Counted from the stretch's first letter, positions 36,008 through 45,727 are shown. The stretch is DNA of 64,000 nt from Falsibacillus albus (GCF_003668575.1 NZ_RCVZ01000003.1:132430-196429); one strand, 5' to 3'. Made by a program: numbers and translations. The notes: generated from the letters alone by a model not told the origin.

Positions 36008-37198
36008 TTACGAAGTTTTATTTTTCGTCCGGCTGTAGATATCGAACCAGACAGCTAAAATCAGAATGCTTCCTTTTACGATCAGCTGCCAGAAGGAATC
36101 AATGTTCATGATGCTCATGCCGTTATCGAGGCTTGCCATGACCAATGCGCCGACGATGGCCCCAGGGATGGTGCCGATGCCGCCCATCAGTGACGTTCCA
36201 CCAATGACGCATGCCGCGATCGCATCCAATTCATACATATTTCCGGCGCTTACCGTTGCCGCATTGACCCGGGCCGTAAGGATGAGTCCAGCGATTGCAG
36301 CCAACGTGTTCCCTAGGACAAATACCATCAGGATCCTGCGCTTGATGTTAATCCCGGAAAGAACGGCCGCTTCTGGATTTCCGCCAAGTGCGTAAACTTG
36401 TCTGCCGAATACCGTACTCTTCGCAATGAACGTGAAGACTGCTGCCAAAACGATGACAACGATAAATGGAATGGGAATACCTTGATACGAATTCATTAAA
36501 TACACAAATCCCATGATCAATGCGCCAATCCCGATGATCATGGCCGCCGTCCATTTCATCGGCAATACTTCAAAACCATATTTAATCCGATCATTTCGCT
36601 GCTTGATGATATAGTATACGGTAAAAATCAAGGTCGCCGTACCGAGGATCATTCCTACCAGCGGGATGATATAGCCTTGCCCGATAATTTTCAGGTCTGG
36701 TGTCAGCGGAGCGATTGTGCGGCTGTCCGTGATCCCTGTCAGAACCCCCCTGAATATGAGCATCCCCCCGAGCGTAACGATGAATGCCGGAACCGCCCGA
36801 TAGGCAATCCACCAGCCTTGCCACAGACCAATCAATGCTCCGAGGATCACTGTCGCGGCGATGACAGCGACCGGGCTCCATCCGAACCAAACATTCAATA
36901 TCGCCCCTACCCCACCGGTCAGACCAACCAGTGAGCCGACGGATAAATCGATTTGACCGGATACAATGACAAGCACCATTCCAATCGATAGAATGGAGGT
37001 AACAGACATTTGCAAAAACAGATTGGACAGATTTCTTGGAGTCAAAAATGTATCATTTAAAATAGTAAATAAAATCCAAATGACCAGCAGTGCCCCGATC
37101 ATCGAATATGCCCGCATATCGAGCTTAAATAAGTTCACCTTTTTTTCCTTTACAACCACGTTTGAATCAACATTGGTCTTATTCGTAATTGTATTCAT
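36008..37198 (-). CDS. xylH: Xylose-type sugar ABC transporter permease (CUT2)
   Basis: A 396-residue, about ten-helix permease of the RbsC/XylH family. Signature segments are SILSIGMVLVIVSGQIDLSV, VPAFIVTLGGMLIFRG, FGRQVYALGGNPEAAVLSGI and AIAACVIGGTSLMGGIGTIP. The extra length relative to RbsC (about 320) fits XylH/GguB. The start overlaps the stop of the ATPase gene by 4 bp (ATGA). It forms the membrane channel of the importer encoded with xylF and xylG. Confidence 0.9.
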   Translation of the reverse strand: MNTITNKTNVDSNVVVKEKKVNLFKLDMRAYSMIGALLVIWILFTILNDTFLTPRNLSNLFLQMSVTSILSIGMVLVIVSGQIDLSVGSLVGLTGGVGAILNVWFGWSPVAVIAATVILGALIGLWQGWWIAYRAVPAFIVTLGGMLIFRGVLTGITDSRTIAPLTPDLKIIGQGYIIPLVGMILGTATLIFTVYYIIKQRNDRIKYGFEVLPMKWTAAMIIGIGALIMGFVYLMNSYQGIPIPFIVVIVLAAVFTFIAKSTVFGRQVYALGGNPEAAVLSGINIKRRILMVFVLGNTLAAIAGLILTARVNAATVSAGNMYELDAIAACVIGGTSLMGGIGTIPGAIVGALVMASLDNGMSIMNIDSFWQLIVKGSILILAVWFDIYSRTKNKTS

Positions 37199-38718
37199 GA
37201 AACCTTTCCTCCCGTCGCTGCTCTCATCACTTTTTCCTGATCCGCTTCTTCCGCATTGAATTCTGCCGTGAATTTCCCTTCAGACATGACAAGCACGCGA
37301 TGGCTCATCCCGAGAACCTCCGGAAGCTCGGAAGATATCATGACGATCGCCACTCCTTCTTTCACCAGCTCATTCATGATTTGATAAATCTCAAGCTTTG
37401 CCCCTACATCAATTCCACGGGTCGGCTCATCGAGAATCAGGACCTTCGGCTTTGTCATAAGCCATTTACCCAAAACGACTTTTTGCTGGTTCCCACCGCT
37501 TAAAGTCCCGACGACTGTTTCGATGGTCGGTGCTTTCACACGAAGCTTTTGCTTATAAAAGTTTCCTCCAAGGATTTCTTCATTCCGATTGATGATGGAA
37601 AATGGAGATATACTCTTCAGGCTTGACATGGATATGTTGTTTTTAATATCCATATTGAGTACGAGGCCATATTTTTTTCGATCTTCGGAAACGAGGGCCA
37701 AACCGTGTTGAATGGCCTGCGATGTATTTTTAATGGCTGCGTTATTCCCTTCGATTTCAACGGAGCCTTCACTTTTTCCAGGGTATGCCCCGAATAGGCT
37801 CATCACCAACTCTGTCCTCCCCGAACCCATTAGCCCGGCAATACCGAGGATTTCACCTTTTCTTACTTCAAAAGAGACGTTATCGATGACCTTTTTATCC
37901 GGGAGCTCCGCTTTGTAGACAGAATAATTTTTTACGGACAGCACCGATTCTTTAGCCTCGGATGGAAGCCGCGGGAAGCGGTCCTTTATTTCTCGTCCGA
38001 CCATGTAGGCGATGACTTTATCCTCATCTAGGTCAGCCACCGAATGGGAGGCAACCGTTTGTCCATCCCGCAGCACAGTGATTCGATCAGCTATGTCGAA
38101 CACTTCGCTGAGCTTATGGGAAATATAAATGCACGTTACACCTTTTTTCTTGAACTCCCTTAAAATCTCCAATAGGATTTTTACTTCTTTTTCGGTCAAG
38201 GCGGCTGTCGGTTCATCTAAAATAAGGATCTTCGCATTTTTAGATAATGCTTTGGCGATTTCAATCAGCTGCTGTTGTCCGATTCCAAGCGTCCCTGTTA
38301 CGGTGTCTGCCCGGACGCCTTCCAATCCTACTTCATTGAGCCATTTTTCCGTTCTTTGGACCATGTCGTTCTTATTGACGATCCCAAACTTGGAGGGCTC
38401 GTTGCCAAGGACCAAATTCTCGGCGACGGTCATCTGTTTTACCAATGCCAGTTCTTGATAAATGATGGATATCCCTGCTTCTTCGGCGTCTTTTATGGAT
38501 TGAAAGGATTGTTCCTTGCCATTGATCAATATCGTTCCTGAATAAGTGCCATGTGGATAAAGTCCGCTCAGCACCTTCATCAGCGTAGATTTCCCGGCGC
38601 CATTTTCTCCGCAAAGGGCATGGACTTCCCCTGTATTGACATGAAAGGTGACATCATCCAATGCTTTTACACCGGGAAATTCCTTGGTGATAGATTTCAT
38701 TTCCAGTGCTATGCTCAC
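37195..38718 (-). CDS. xylG: Xylose-type sugar ABC transporter ATP-binding protein (two ATPase domains)
   Basis: A 507-residue CUT2 ATPase with two fused nucleotide-binding domains. The first has Walker A GENGAGKST, a GIGQQQLIEIAKAL signature and Walker B ILILDEPTAALTEKE. The second has the degenerate Walker A GLMGSGRTE usual for this family, with LSGGNQQKVVLGKWL and VLILDEPTRGIDVG. The start is GTG at 38718 with AAGGAGG 10 nt upstream. It energises import by XylH and XylF, and is the only sugar-importer ATPase in the window. Confidence 0.92.
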   Translation of the reverse strand: MSIALEMKSITKEFPGVKALDDVTFHVNTGEVHALCGENGAGKSTLMKVLSGLYPHGTYSGTILINGKEQSFQSIKDAEEAGISIIYQELALVKQMTVAENLVLGNEPSKFGIVNKNDMVQRTEKWLNEVGLEGVRADTVTGTLGIGQQQLIEIAKALSKNAKILILDEPTAALTEKEVKILLEILREFKKKGVTCIYISHKLSEVFDIADRITVLRDGQTVASHSVADLDEDKVIAYMVGREIKDRFPRLPSEAKESVLSVKNYSVYKAELPDKKVIDNVSFEVRKGEILGIAGLMGSGRTELVMSLFGAYPGKSEGSVEIEGNNAAIKNTSQAIQHGLALVSEDRKKYGLVLNMDIKNNISMSSLKSISPFSIINRNEEILGGNFYKQKLRVKAPTIETVVGTLSGGNQQKVVLGKWLMTKPKVLILDEPTRGIDVGAKLEIYQIMNELVKEGVAIVMISSELPEVLGMSHRVLVMSEGKFTAEFNAEEADQEKVMRAATGGKVS

Positions 38719-38831
38719 GCTTATATTTCCTCCTTACCATATTCGTCTTCCGCTAAATGGATGGGACTGATCCATATTGAGCAGCTTTTCCCTTGCCCGC
38801 ATCCATGAATCAGCCCCGTACACCACAGCTA

Positions 38832-39884
38832 TTAGTTATAGATATCTTCTTTGGAATGGAATCCATCCTTGACGATCGTGTCGTCAATGTTATCTTTTGT
38901 TACGGCGATCGGGTCAAGCAAAATGGATGGAACATCGATTTTGCCATTGTTTACTGTAGCTGTTGTATCGACTTTTTCGCCTTTCGCCATTTTGATTGAT
39001 AATTCAGCGACTGTTTCAGCAATCAATTTAATCGGTTTATATACCGTCATCGTTTGTGTCCCATCTACAATTCGTTTCACAGCCGCCAGCTCGGCATCCT
39101 GACCGGAAACCGGTACCTTTCCTGCAAGGTTTTGTGCTGCCAGCGCTTGAACGACTCCGCCCGCTGTTCCGTCGTTTGCTGCCACAACAGCATCAACTTT
39201 ATTTTTATTCGCAGTCAACGCATTTTCCATGTTCGCCAACGCATTGGCAGGATCCCATTCATCCGTCCATTGATCGTAGACAACCTTGATATCCCCGCTG
39301 TCAATCAATGGCTGAAGGATATTCATCTGTCCTTTTTTGAATAAATGAGCGTTATTATCCGTGTCCGCTCCTTCGATCATGACATAGTTCCCTTTCGGTA
39401 CAAGGGCAGTGATCGCTTTTGCCTGCATTTCCCCTACACGTTCGTTGTCAAATGATACATATAGATCCACATCTGAATTTTTGATCAAACGGTCATAAGA
39501 AATTACCTTGACGCCTTCTTTATGTGCCATTTCCACAATTGAAGCCGCAACTTCGGCATTATGTGGAACGACTACGAGGATGTCGACCCCTTGGCTGATC
39601 AAGTTCTCAGCTTGGGAGATTTGCTTTGCATCATCGCCGTTTGCTGCTTGAACGTTTACTTTTGCTCCAAGATCTTCTGCTTTTTTAACGAATAAGTCCC
39701 TATCTTTTTGCCAGCGTTCCTCTTCTAATGTGTCAAGCGAGAAACCGATCGTAATTTTCCCGTCTTTTTTATCCTTTGATTTTGCGCCGCTTGCGGCAGT
39801 ATCTGTGCCCGATGTACAACCAACAAGCGATAACAGAAGCACAAGAATAAGACTGATAATGGCTAATCCCTTTGTTCTTTTCAT
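38832..39884 (-). CDS. xylF: Xylose-type sugar-binding lipoprotein
   Basis: A 350-residue lipoprotein (lipobox SLVGCTSG) of the type I periplasmic-binding family (Peripla_BP_4). Typical stretches are KITIGFSLDTLEEERWQKDR, LISQGVDILVVVPHNA, VISYDRLIKNSDVDLYVSFD and VDAVVAANDGTAGGVVQALA. The RLI..SDVDLYVSFDNE segment is characteristic of D-xylose-binding proteins, although ChvE-like galactose/arabinose binders look similar. It is the first gene of the xylFGH operon and has its own promoter with cre sites. Confidence 0.88.
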   Translation of the reverse strand: MKRTKGLAIISLILVLLLSLVGCTSGTDTAASGAKSKDKKDGKITIGFSLDTLEEERWQKDRDLFVKKAEDLGAKVNVQAANGDDAKQISQAENLISQGVDILVVVPHNAEVAASIVEMAHKEGVKVISYDRLIKNSDVDLYVSFDNERVGEMQAKAITALVPKGNYVMIEGADTDNNAHLFKKGQMNILQPLIDSGDIKVVYDQWTDEWDPANALANMENALTANKNKVDAVVAANDGTAGGVVQALAAQNLAGKVPVSGQDAELAAVKRIVDGTQTMTVYKPIKLIAETVAELSIKMAKGEKVDTTATVNNGKIDVPSILLDPIAVTKDNIDDTIVKDGFHSKEDIYN

Positions 39885-39918
39885 TTCCCCTTCATCTCCT
39901 CTTCATTTCTCTTACACT

Positions 39919-39948
39919 ATTAGACTAGCATCAATGAAAGCGGTTCAA
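39919..39948 (-). promoter_or_regulatory. Putative xylF promoter with overlapping cre
   Basis: On the minus strand TTGAAC (39943-39948) and TCTAAT (39919-39924) are 18 bp apart. A cre-like sequence, TGAAAGCGGTTCAA on the plus strand (39935-39948), overlaps the -35 box. The promoter is weak by sequence, which suits activation by the YesN-like regulator. Confidence 0.55.
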
Positions 39949-39990
39949 TTGTAATAGTTCCTTCACTTTTTTAAAATGAGTAGCACTATC

Positions 39991-40005
39991 TTAAAGCGCT
40001 TTCAA
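39991..40005. promoter_or_regulatory. Second cre-like site upstream of xylF
   Basis: TTAAAGCGCTTTCAA, read on the minus strand as TTGAAAGCGCTTTAA, is a near match to cre. It lies about 50 bp upstream of the putative xylF promoter, just after the stop of the regulator gene. Confidence 0.6.
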
Positions 40006-40014
40006 AAATTGTGC

Positions 40015-41562
40015 TTATCTTTTTGAAACAATCAAGGAGCGTTTATATTGGGAAGGGGACATCTGGCATGTCCTTTTGAAAACCCTGCTAAAATAATTCG
40101 GATCTTGATAGCCGACCAAATAGGCAATCTCCTTCAACGATTTCTGCCCTTCCATCAGCTTTTTGGCATGCTTGATCCGACACTTCGTCAAGAAATCGAT
40201 GTAGCTGATTTCACACTGTTCCTTGAAAATTTTGCTTATATACTGGGGAGTCAGCTGGAACGCTTCGGCGAGCGTATCAAGCGACATATCCTTTTTCGTG
40301 AAATGATCCTTTATATATTTTTTTACTTTGTATGCAATTTCTGATTCGTGCTTCTGGCTGTTCTGTTCTAGAAACAAAAACAAATGATCGAGCGATTGAT
40401 TCAGTTCTGCTTTCAAATGCCTGTAAGTCAATAGCGGCATTAATGGAAAGGATTTCGTATAGCTATAGCCGATTTCCTCGAGGTACCTTTTCATAATGGC
40501 AAACAAATCGATCAATTTTTGTTGGATTTCCTCACAGGCTGTTTGAGATGCTGCCTGCTGTTCCATCCAATTCGCCAATAGACTCCTAATCTGATCCTCA
40601 TTTCCAAGATAGAACTGCTCCATGATGTTTTGTTCGATTTCCACCCACATCGATGCCCCATCGTCCTCCTTTTCAATAAGCTCTGTATAAAAGCTGATCC
40701 GCTTCTTTTGAAAAGCCTTACCCGAAGCTCTCAACGCCTCATAATAGGAGGTTCTGACCTCTTCCAAATTCATTACCATCCTCCCGATGCCAACAGTCGC
40801 TTCCACATTTCCGGGTTTGAGAGAATCGAAGATATGCTGGGTACATTGGTAGGCATGTGACCTATAGGATGCTTGCTGTTCGGAGTAAAATAAAATGATA
40901 GGTGCCTGTGACCCGGAAAATGGTCCGAACCAGCATTTATTCCTGCTCTTCAAGGCAGCCTTGATCACATTGAATCCAGCGGCTCTCTCCTCTTTTGTCC
41001 CCCCATCGAGCCGAAGGACGAGCATATAAAAATGAACTGTTTCATCCACTTCGACCAATTTGAGGCTCTCTTCCAAATGAATCGCATGAACATAGTCAAA
41101 GATAAGCTGTGTCACAATGTCACTTTCGACAAATGGCAGCATAGCCTCTACCCTTTGAGTCAGGACCAATTCTTTTTCCCTGTCCCTTTTCTCTTCCGCT
41201 GCCTCCAGGACGACTTTTTCAACCGTATGAATGATTTCCTTTTGTTTACTCGGCTTCAGCAAGTAATCCTTCACTCCGATCCGCAATGCCTTTTGAGCAT
41301 AATCAAATGTGTCGTAGGAAGAAACGATGATGATCTTGATGAAAGGATGTTCCCTTAATATCCTCTCAGATGCTTCTAAACCGTCGATGAGCGGCATTTT
41401 AATATCCATCAAAATGACGTCAGGCTCCCATCCTTTTACCGCATCGATTCCCTGTTTGCCATTCTCGGCCAGACAGAACTCCCACTCGGCATGGGATTGT
41501 GAAAGTATTTGCAGCAATGCGATTCGTTCGATTTCTTCATCCTCGACAATTAATAGCTTCAA
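40015..41562 (-). CDS. YesN-type response regulator with AraC DNA-binding domain
   Basis: A 515-residue response regulator. The N-terminal receiver domain has the phosphoacceptor Asp in PDVILMDIKMPLIDG and the Lys in YLLKPSKQKE. A long middle region (about 130-400) follows, and a C-terminal AraC helix-turn-helix pair (MSLDTLAEAFQLTPQYISKI; SLKEIAYLVGYQDPNYFSRV). It starts at TTG (41562), overlapping the kinase stop as TTGA, with GGGAGG 7 nt upstream. It most likely activates xylFGH immediately downstream. Confidence 0.9.
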   Translation of the reverse strand: MKLLIVEDEEIERIALLQILSQSHAEWEFCLAENGKQGIDAVKGWEPDVILMDIKMPLIDGLEASERILREHPFIKIIIVSSYDTFDYAQKALRIGVKDYLLKPSKQKEIIHTVEKVVLEAAEEKRDREKELVLTQRVEAMLPFVESDIVTQLIFDYVHAIHLEESLKLVEVDETVHFYMLVLRLDGGTKEERAAGFNVIKAALKSRNKCWFGPFSGSQAPIILFYSEQQASYRSHAYQCTQHIFDSLKPGNVEATVGIGRMVMNLEEVRTSYYEALRASGKAFQKKRISFYTELIEKEDDGASMWVEIEQNIMEQFYLGNEDQIRSLLANWMEQQAASQTACEEIQQKLIDLFAIMKRYLEEIGYSYTKSFPLMPLLTYRHLKAELNQSLDHLFLFLEQNSQKHESEIAYKVKKYIKDHFTKKDMSLDTLAEAFQLTPQYISKIFKEQCEISYIDFLTKCRIKHAKKLMEGQKSLKEIAYLVGYQDPNYFSRVFKRTCQMSPSQYKRSLIVSKR

Positions 41563-43007
41563 ATTAAATCCTCCCTTTGTTCATTTGGCAACAAAATCTC
41601 GATCCGTGTTCCATTTCCTTCTTCAGACATAATTTTCAGCAAGCCTTTTTGCCCGTAATGAAGCTCCAGACGCTTCATGACATTGCTTAATCCGATGCCG
41701 CCAGTCGTTTGACCTTCGCGCCTCTTTCCAATTCGTATCTCATTTAATCTTTCCTCGCTCATTCCGATCCCGTTATCTTCCACTGTGATACGTAGTCCAT
41801 CCACATCGTCCTTGATGAAAACATATATATGTCCGCCCCTTTCCCTTGGCTCGATGCCGTGGGTAAAGGCATTCTCTACAATCGGCTGTAATATGAAGCA
41901 CGGAACCTTCATCATATTCGCATGGCATTCATTCACGATTTGATATTCGATCCGATTGGTGAACCTCGCCTTCAAAATCGTTAAATACTCCTCTAAAAGG
42001 ACGATTTCTTCACGGAGAAGCACCGTCCGGTCATTCCCATGGAGGTTGTACCTCAAAACACTTGCAACAGATGTAATCAGCTCACTCGTTTCACCCGCTC
42101 CCTCTAAATATGCCTTTTTAGAAAGCATATTCAGTGTATTGAAGAGGAAGTGGGGGTTGATTTGATTCTGCAGGCGGCTCAGTTCACTTTCCTTTAGAAG
42201 CAGACGATGCTCCTGAAGTTCCTTTTCAAGTTTGGCTTTATTCTTCAATTCTTCTACGTACCGCTTGATGTTCAGCCTCATATCGTCAAAGGCACGTCCC
42301 AAATAGGAGATCTCATCATCCCTTTTTCCATCGATCTGCACCGTACGATCCAGATTGCCGGCAGATATTTCTTTCACCGCACCGGTCAACTCGAATATCG
42401 ATTTTGTCATTCCTTTTGAAAACCAATAGGAGAACAGCAAGGAGAGGAATAAAACAAGCGTCAGTGTCCACATCCCCAATCGCTGTAAGTTTTTGCTCAG
42501 CTCCATCATGGCCTTGTAAAGCTTTTTTTGATCGTTCAGCTTTTGCTTGAAGAGTTCCAGCGTCGTATCATCGATGAATTGAGAGATTTGCAGGCTTTCT
42601 TCATAATATTTCGTCACGGTGTCCGTCAGACCCAGATCGGAAAATTGCTTAGCCAGATCCATCGCCTCCACTTGATTCTTAATCAGGGATTCATAGTTTG
42701 TCAGAATGATTTTATTATGTTCATCCTCAACCTCAGACAGTCTTTTCGTATTGGAAAGCAATTCCTGCTTTTCTTGATTATATTTCGCTCTATTTTTTGA
42801 AGTAGGGTCATTCAACAAGGTGCTCAAGCTTTCATGACTTTTGGAGCTGAGAGTGGAAATATTGTTGAGCAGAAGGTAATTCTCTAAAATTTGATTGTAT
42901 TTTTTTGTCGCCTGGTCTGTTAAATAACTTGTCAAAAACCAAAACGAGCCCATGATGATTAAAATCGTCAAGGTTAATTGCAAAATATTTTTTTGTATTT
43001 TTGTCAT
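41559..43007 (-). CDS. LytS/YesM-type sensor histidine kinase
   Basis: A 482-residue membrane kinase. A first helix (LQLTLTILIIMGSFWFL) and a second near residue 180 (MWTLTLVLFLSLLFSYWFS) enclose an extracytoplasmic helical domain of about 150 residues. A HAMP segment, a His_kinase (PF06580) motif with the phospho-His in NQINPHFLFNTLNML, and an ATPase domain (VENAFTHGIEP, VEDNGIGM) follow. It overlaps both neighbours by 4 bp. In Clostridium beijerinckii the equivalent LytS senses xylose through a membrane-anchored XylFII protein. Confidence 0.92.
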   Translation of the reverse strand: MTKIQKNILQLTLTILIIMGSFWFLTSYLTDQATKKYNQILENYLLLNNISTLSSKSHESLSTLLNDPTSKNRAKYNQEKQELLSNTKRLSEVEDEHNKIILTNYESLIKNQVEAMDLAKQFSDLGLTDTVTKYYEESLQISQFIDDTTLELFKQKLNDQKKLYKAMMELSKNLQRLGMWTLTLVLFLSLLFSYWFSKGMTKSIFELTGAVKEISAGNLDRTVQIDGKRDDEISYLGRAFDDMRLNIKRYVEELKNKAKLEKELQEHRLLLKESELSRLQNQINPHFLFNTLNMLSKKAYLEGAGETSELITSVASVLRYNLHGNDRTVLLREEIVLLEEYLTILKARFTNRIEYQIVNECHANMMKVPCFILQPIVENAFTHGIEPRERGGHIYVFIKDDVDGLRITVEDNGIGMSEERLNEIRIGKRREGQTTGGIGLSNVMKRLELHYGQKGLLKIMSEEGNGTRIEILLPNEQREDLI

Positions 43008-43957
43008 GATTTTTTATCCTCTATAAACTGAATATCTGTATAAACATGCGTCGGCAATGGTAGATTTTCTTTGTTTAGCCACTGTGCTAAAAGTTGGATG
43101 CTTTTCTTTCCCATATCCAGCCTCGAGTGGAGAAGGACACCATTGATTTCACCGCTTGAAAGCAATTCCCTCGCCTTTTTTGTGTCATCGAACGAGAAAA
43201 TCTTTATTCCGTTCATAGAGTAGCGCTCCTCAATCGCGTCAATCACTTTTTCCTCTGTATTCGGCCCCATCGTGACGAAAATTTTCAAATCGGGATATTG
43301 GTTCAGCAATTCCCTTGTCTGCGTCTCGATGGAAGGTGAATCACCATTCGTATATTGATAGATATGCTCGTGGGTCTTTGATAGAGTTTCAAATAGTCCC
43401 TTCCACCTTTCCTCTTCAATATCGGAGTCCTGGTTCAGGCTGACGACTCCTATTTTTTCAGAAGTGGAGAATAATTTACGAAGATTGGAAGCAACGAGCT
43501 TCCCGGATTGTTCATGATTCGTTCCTATGTATGCCTTCCGCAGGCTTGTCGGGATATCTGCTCCGACGGTAAATACGGGTATTCCTTTCACTGTGGCTTT
43601 ATCGATGATGCTTCCGAAACGCGGCTCCTCGAGGCCGACCAAGATCATCCCATCGACATTTGAGGCGATTGCAACTTCCATTGCCTTTTTGATTTCTTCA
43701 GGATTCGCACGATAGGAGCCCTCCACATCGAGATTGATAGAATTGGATTTCGCCTCAGCCTTTGCACCTTCGATGATCTCATCCCAATACGGATCACCAA
43801 GGTGAGCGGAGATGATGACCGCTCTGTAGACGGGCGCTTTTGATTTCACTTTTGGCGCCTGCCCGAATAACAGCGGATAAATTTTTATGATATTGACCAG
43901 TGGAATGATGGCAGAGATAATGAGCACGACAAAAATAAGCATCGATAATTTCTTCAT
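43004..43957 (-). CDS. Membrane-anchored sugar-binding sensor protein (XylFII-like)
   Basis: A 317-residue protein of the type I periplasmic-binding family with an uncleaved N-terminal anchor (LSMLIFVVLIISAIIPLVNI) and no lipobox. Family stretches are YRAVIISAHLGDPYWDEIIE, VAIASNVDGMILVGLEE and KIFSFDDTKKARELLSSGEI. The ATG at 43957 has AAGGGG upstream. The gene overlaps the kinase gene by 4 bp (ATGA). Position and topology fit the XylFII partner of LytS, which binds sugar outside the cell and switches the kinase, rather than a transport receptor. Confidence 0.85.
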   Translation of the reverse strand: MKKLSMLIFVVLIISAIIPLVNIIKIYPLLFGQAPKVKSKAPVYRAVIISAHLGDPYWDEIIEGAKAEAKSNSINLDVEGSYRANPEEIKKAMEVAIASNVDGMILVGLEEPRFGSIIDKATVKGIPVFTVGADIPTSLRKAYIGTNHEQSGKLVASNLRKLFSTSEKIGVVSLNQDSDIEEERWKGLFETLSKTHEHIYQYTNGDSPSIETQTRELLNQYPDLKIFVTMGPNTEEKVIDAIEERYSMNGIKIFSFDDTKKARELLSSGEINGVLLHSRLDMGKKSIQLLAQWLNKENLPLPTHVYTDIQFIEDKKS

Positions 43958-44095
43958 GGTTTCCCCTTCCATATGTAGATTCTCAGATTTTATAGGTATG
44001 AAGGCATCCTACTTATGTAATTCGACATATACCACGAAATTCCTTACATCCTGTTTCATTTTTGTTTTTTTTTTGAGATATTCGATCAGTTGGCA

Positions 44096-44131
44096 AAAAA
44101 TAAAACGGACCCACCATTATCGGCAAGTCCG
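44096..44131 (-). terminator. Intrinsic terminator after the dinB-like gene
   Basis: On the minus strand a stem CGGACTTGCC / GGTGGGTCCG (imperfect) with loop GATAAT is followed by TTTTATTTTTTG. Confidence 0.8.
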
Positions 44132-44182
44132 CTTGTGATATTCTATTCATGATCGCATCATTATGTGTATATTTTTTCCAAT

Positions 44183-44689
44183 CTATTGCTTCGCGTGTTC
44201 ATAAATGAAATATACATAATCCGTCGATGGGCCAGGATGTCCAATCTGCCGGAGCATCGTTGTAATATTTCCACGATGATAGGTTCCGTGATTCGACACA
44301 TGCAGCGCTAAATCAGCCAATGTCGTTTCCACTTCCCCCAGCTCGGGATGTTTGACCGTAAACCCTTGATCCATGACACTCTTATTCTCCTGAAAAAATT
44401 TATTGAAGCTATGTGCAAGCACTTCGTATTCAGCTTCCAGCTCTTGTAGAGAAAGCTCTTGAATCAGTCCTCTTTTCTTGACTGCTAACTGCCGGGTCTC
44501 ATCAAAGGCAGACCCTTGCATCGTTTGCAGCCAAACAAAATCGGTTAAATAGATGTGCTTCAAAACGGCGGATATACTAGGGAAGCCGCTGTCCAGCTCC
44601 TTATCGCAAATTCCTTCCGGCAGGCTTTTTAAATGCGTAAACACTCGTTTGTTCGCCCAAACATGGTAGTCGTAGAATTTCTTATTCAT
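44183..44689 (-). CDS. DinB-family four-helix protein
   Basis: A 168-residue protein of the DinB/YfiT fold. It begins FYDYHVWANKRVFTHLKSLP and has three likely metal-binding His residues: in LKHIYLTDFVWL, and two in HVSNHGTYHRGNITTML. Such proteins are metal-dependent thiol transferases or related enzymes, and many are stress induced; substrates are mostly unknown. The ATG at 44689 lies 11 nt after AAGGAG. It follows the WYL regulator by 66 bp and probably shares its transcript. Confidence 0.88.
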   Translation of the reverse strand: MNKKFYDYHVWANKRVFTHLKSLPEGICDKELDSGFPSISAVLKHIYLTDFVWLQTMQGSAFDETRQLAVKKRGLIQELSLQELEAEYEVLAHSFNKFFQENKSVMDQGFTVKHPELGEVETTLADLALHVSNHGTYHRGNITTMLRQIGHPGPSTDYVYFIYEHAKQ

Positions 44690-44755
44690 GCCCTTATTCT
44701 CTCCTTTTATAAAGATGTTCCCTTTATTATATCTGGACATCACTGACATCCGCTG

Positions 44756-45727
44756 TCAGTGATCGCCATTTTGATGGTGGTTCAGCAAGTCCTGAATGAC
44801 TGAGATCATTTTGTTCTTTAAAAAAGATGGTTTCCTTACTTCAATCGATTGTCCATATGAAATAAAGATGTAAGGGAGATAGGAAATCGCTTCCTTTTCA
44901 CTCACTTCCAGATAGAGATCTTTATCCGTACAATCTTTCACGACTCTTCCGATAAACCAATGCTGGCACAAGTCTGCGATTGCTTGTTCCCTGCCATGAA
45001 GGTGGATAAGCACTTTTTCTTCTTGCTCGCATGGGTCGGGAAGCATCCATTTCATGAAAAATTCCCTTGGGGAGAAATCGACTGGAGTTTCAAATACTGC
45101 ATCGGTGTTGGTCAATTCCTTAATTCGATCAACCCGGAAGCTTCTCGGTTGATTCCGATAGTGGCAGTAGGCAACGACATACCATTTATTCTTCCAATGG
45201 ACCAGTCCATATGGATCGATATTCCTCGATGTACGGGTGTCTTTTTCGCCCTTTTGATAGACCATGGTGAGGGTATGGTTCCGGACCATGGCTTGCTCCA
45301 GTTCCTTCAAAAAGTTTTCCAACTGATGCGAGTGGGAGGTGCTGATCACCTCGAAGCCGTTTATATGACGATCAATCCGGGTCCGCTGGCTTTCATTGGT
45401 GTATAGTTTCAGCTTCGAAACGGCCGCCTCTAATTCTTTGCCAAATGGATAGCCTGCCTCTTTTGCAAACGAGGCTGCATGAATCAGCGCCTTCTGCTCT
45501 TCAAGATTGAAAAACAGCGGGGCTTCTATTGAGTGGTCCAGCAAGCTGTACCCTCCATTATGCCCTGCTTCTGCTATAATCGGCACACCGCTGGCAGATA
45601 AAGCATCGATATAGCGGTAGATCGTCCGTATATGGATTTCGAGCTCCTCGGATAGCTCTTTGGCGGTCATCCGCTTCCTTGTTTTCAAGAGCCAAAGAAT
45701 GGAAAGCATATTATCGGATTTAGACAT
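44756..45727 (-). CDS. HTH and WYL-domain transcriptional regulator (YafY type)
   Basis: A 323-residue regulator. The N-terminal HTH_11 domain (NMLSILWLLKTRKRMTAKEL, LEIHIRTIYRYIDALSASGV) is followed by a WYL domain (GLVHWKNKWYVVAYCHYRNQ, with SFRVDRIKEL) and a WCX C-terminal part. WYL domains bind nucleic acid or nucleotide ligands, and many members respond to DNA stress. The ATG at 45727 follows AAAGGA. The adjacent dinB-like gene is the likely target or partner. Confidence 0.9.
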   Translation of the reverse strand: MSKSDNMLSILWLLKTRKRMTAKELSEELEIHIRTIYRYIDALSASGVPIIAEAGHNGGYSLLDHSIEAPLFFNLEEQKALIHAASFAKEAGYPFGKELEAAVSKLKLYTNESQRTRIDRHINGFEVISTSHSHQLENFLKELEQAMVRNHTLTMVYQKGEKDTRTSRNIDPYGLVHWKNKWYVVAYCHYRNQPRSFRVDRIKELTNTDAVFETPVDFSPREFFMKWMLPDPCEQEEKVLIHLHGREQAIADLCQHWFIGRVVKDCTDKDLYLEVSEKEAISYLPYIFISYGQSIEVRKPSFLKNKMISVIQDLLNHHQNGDH

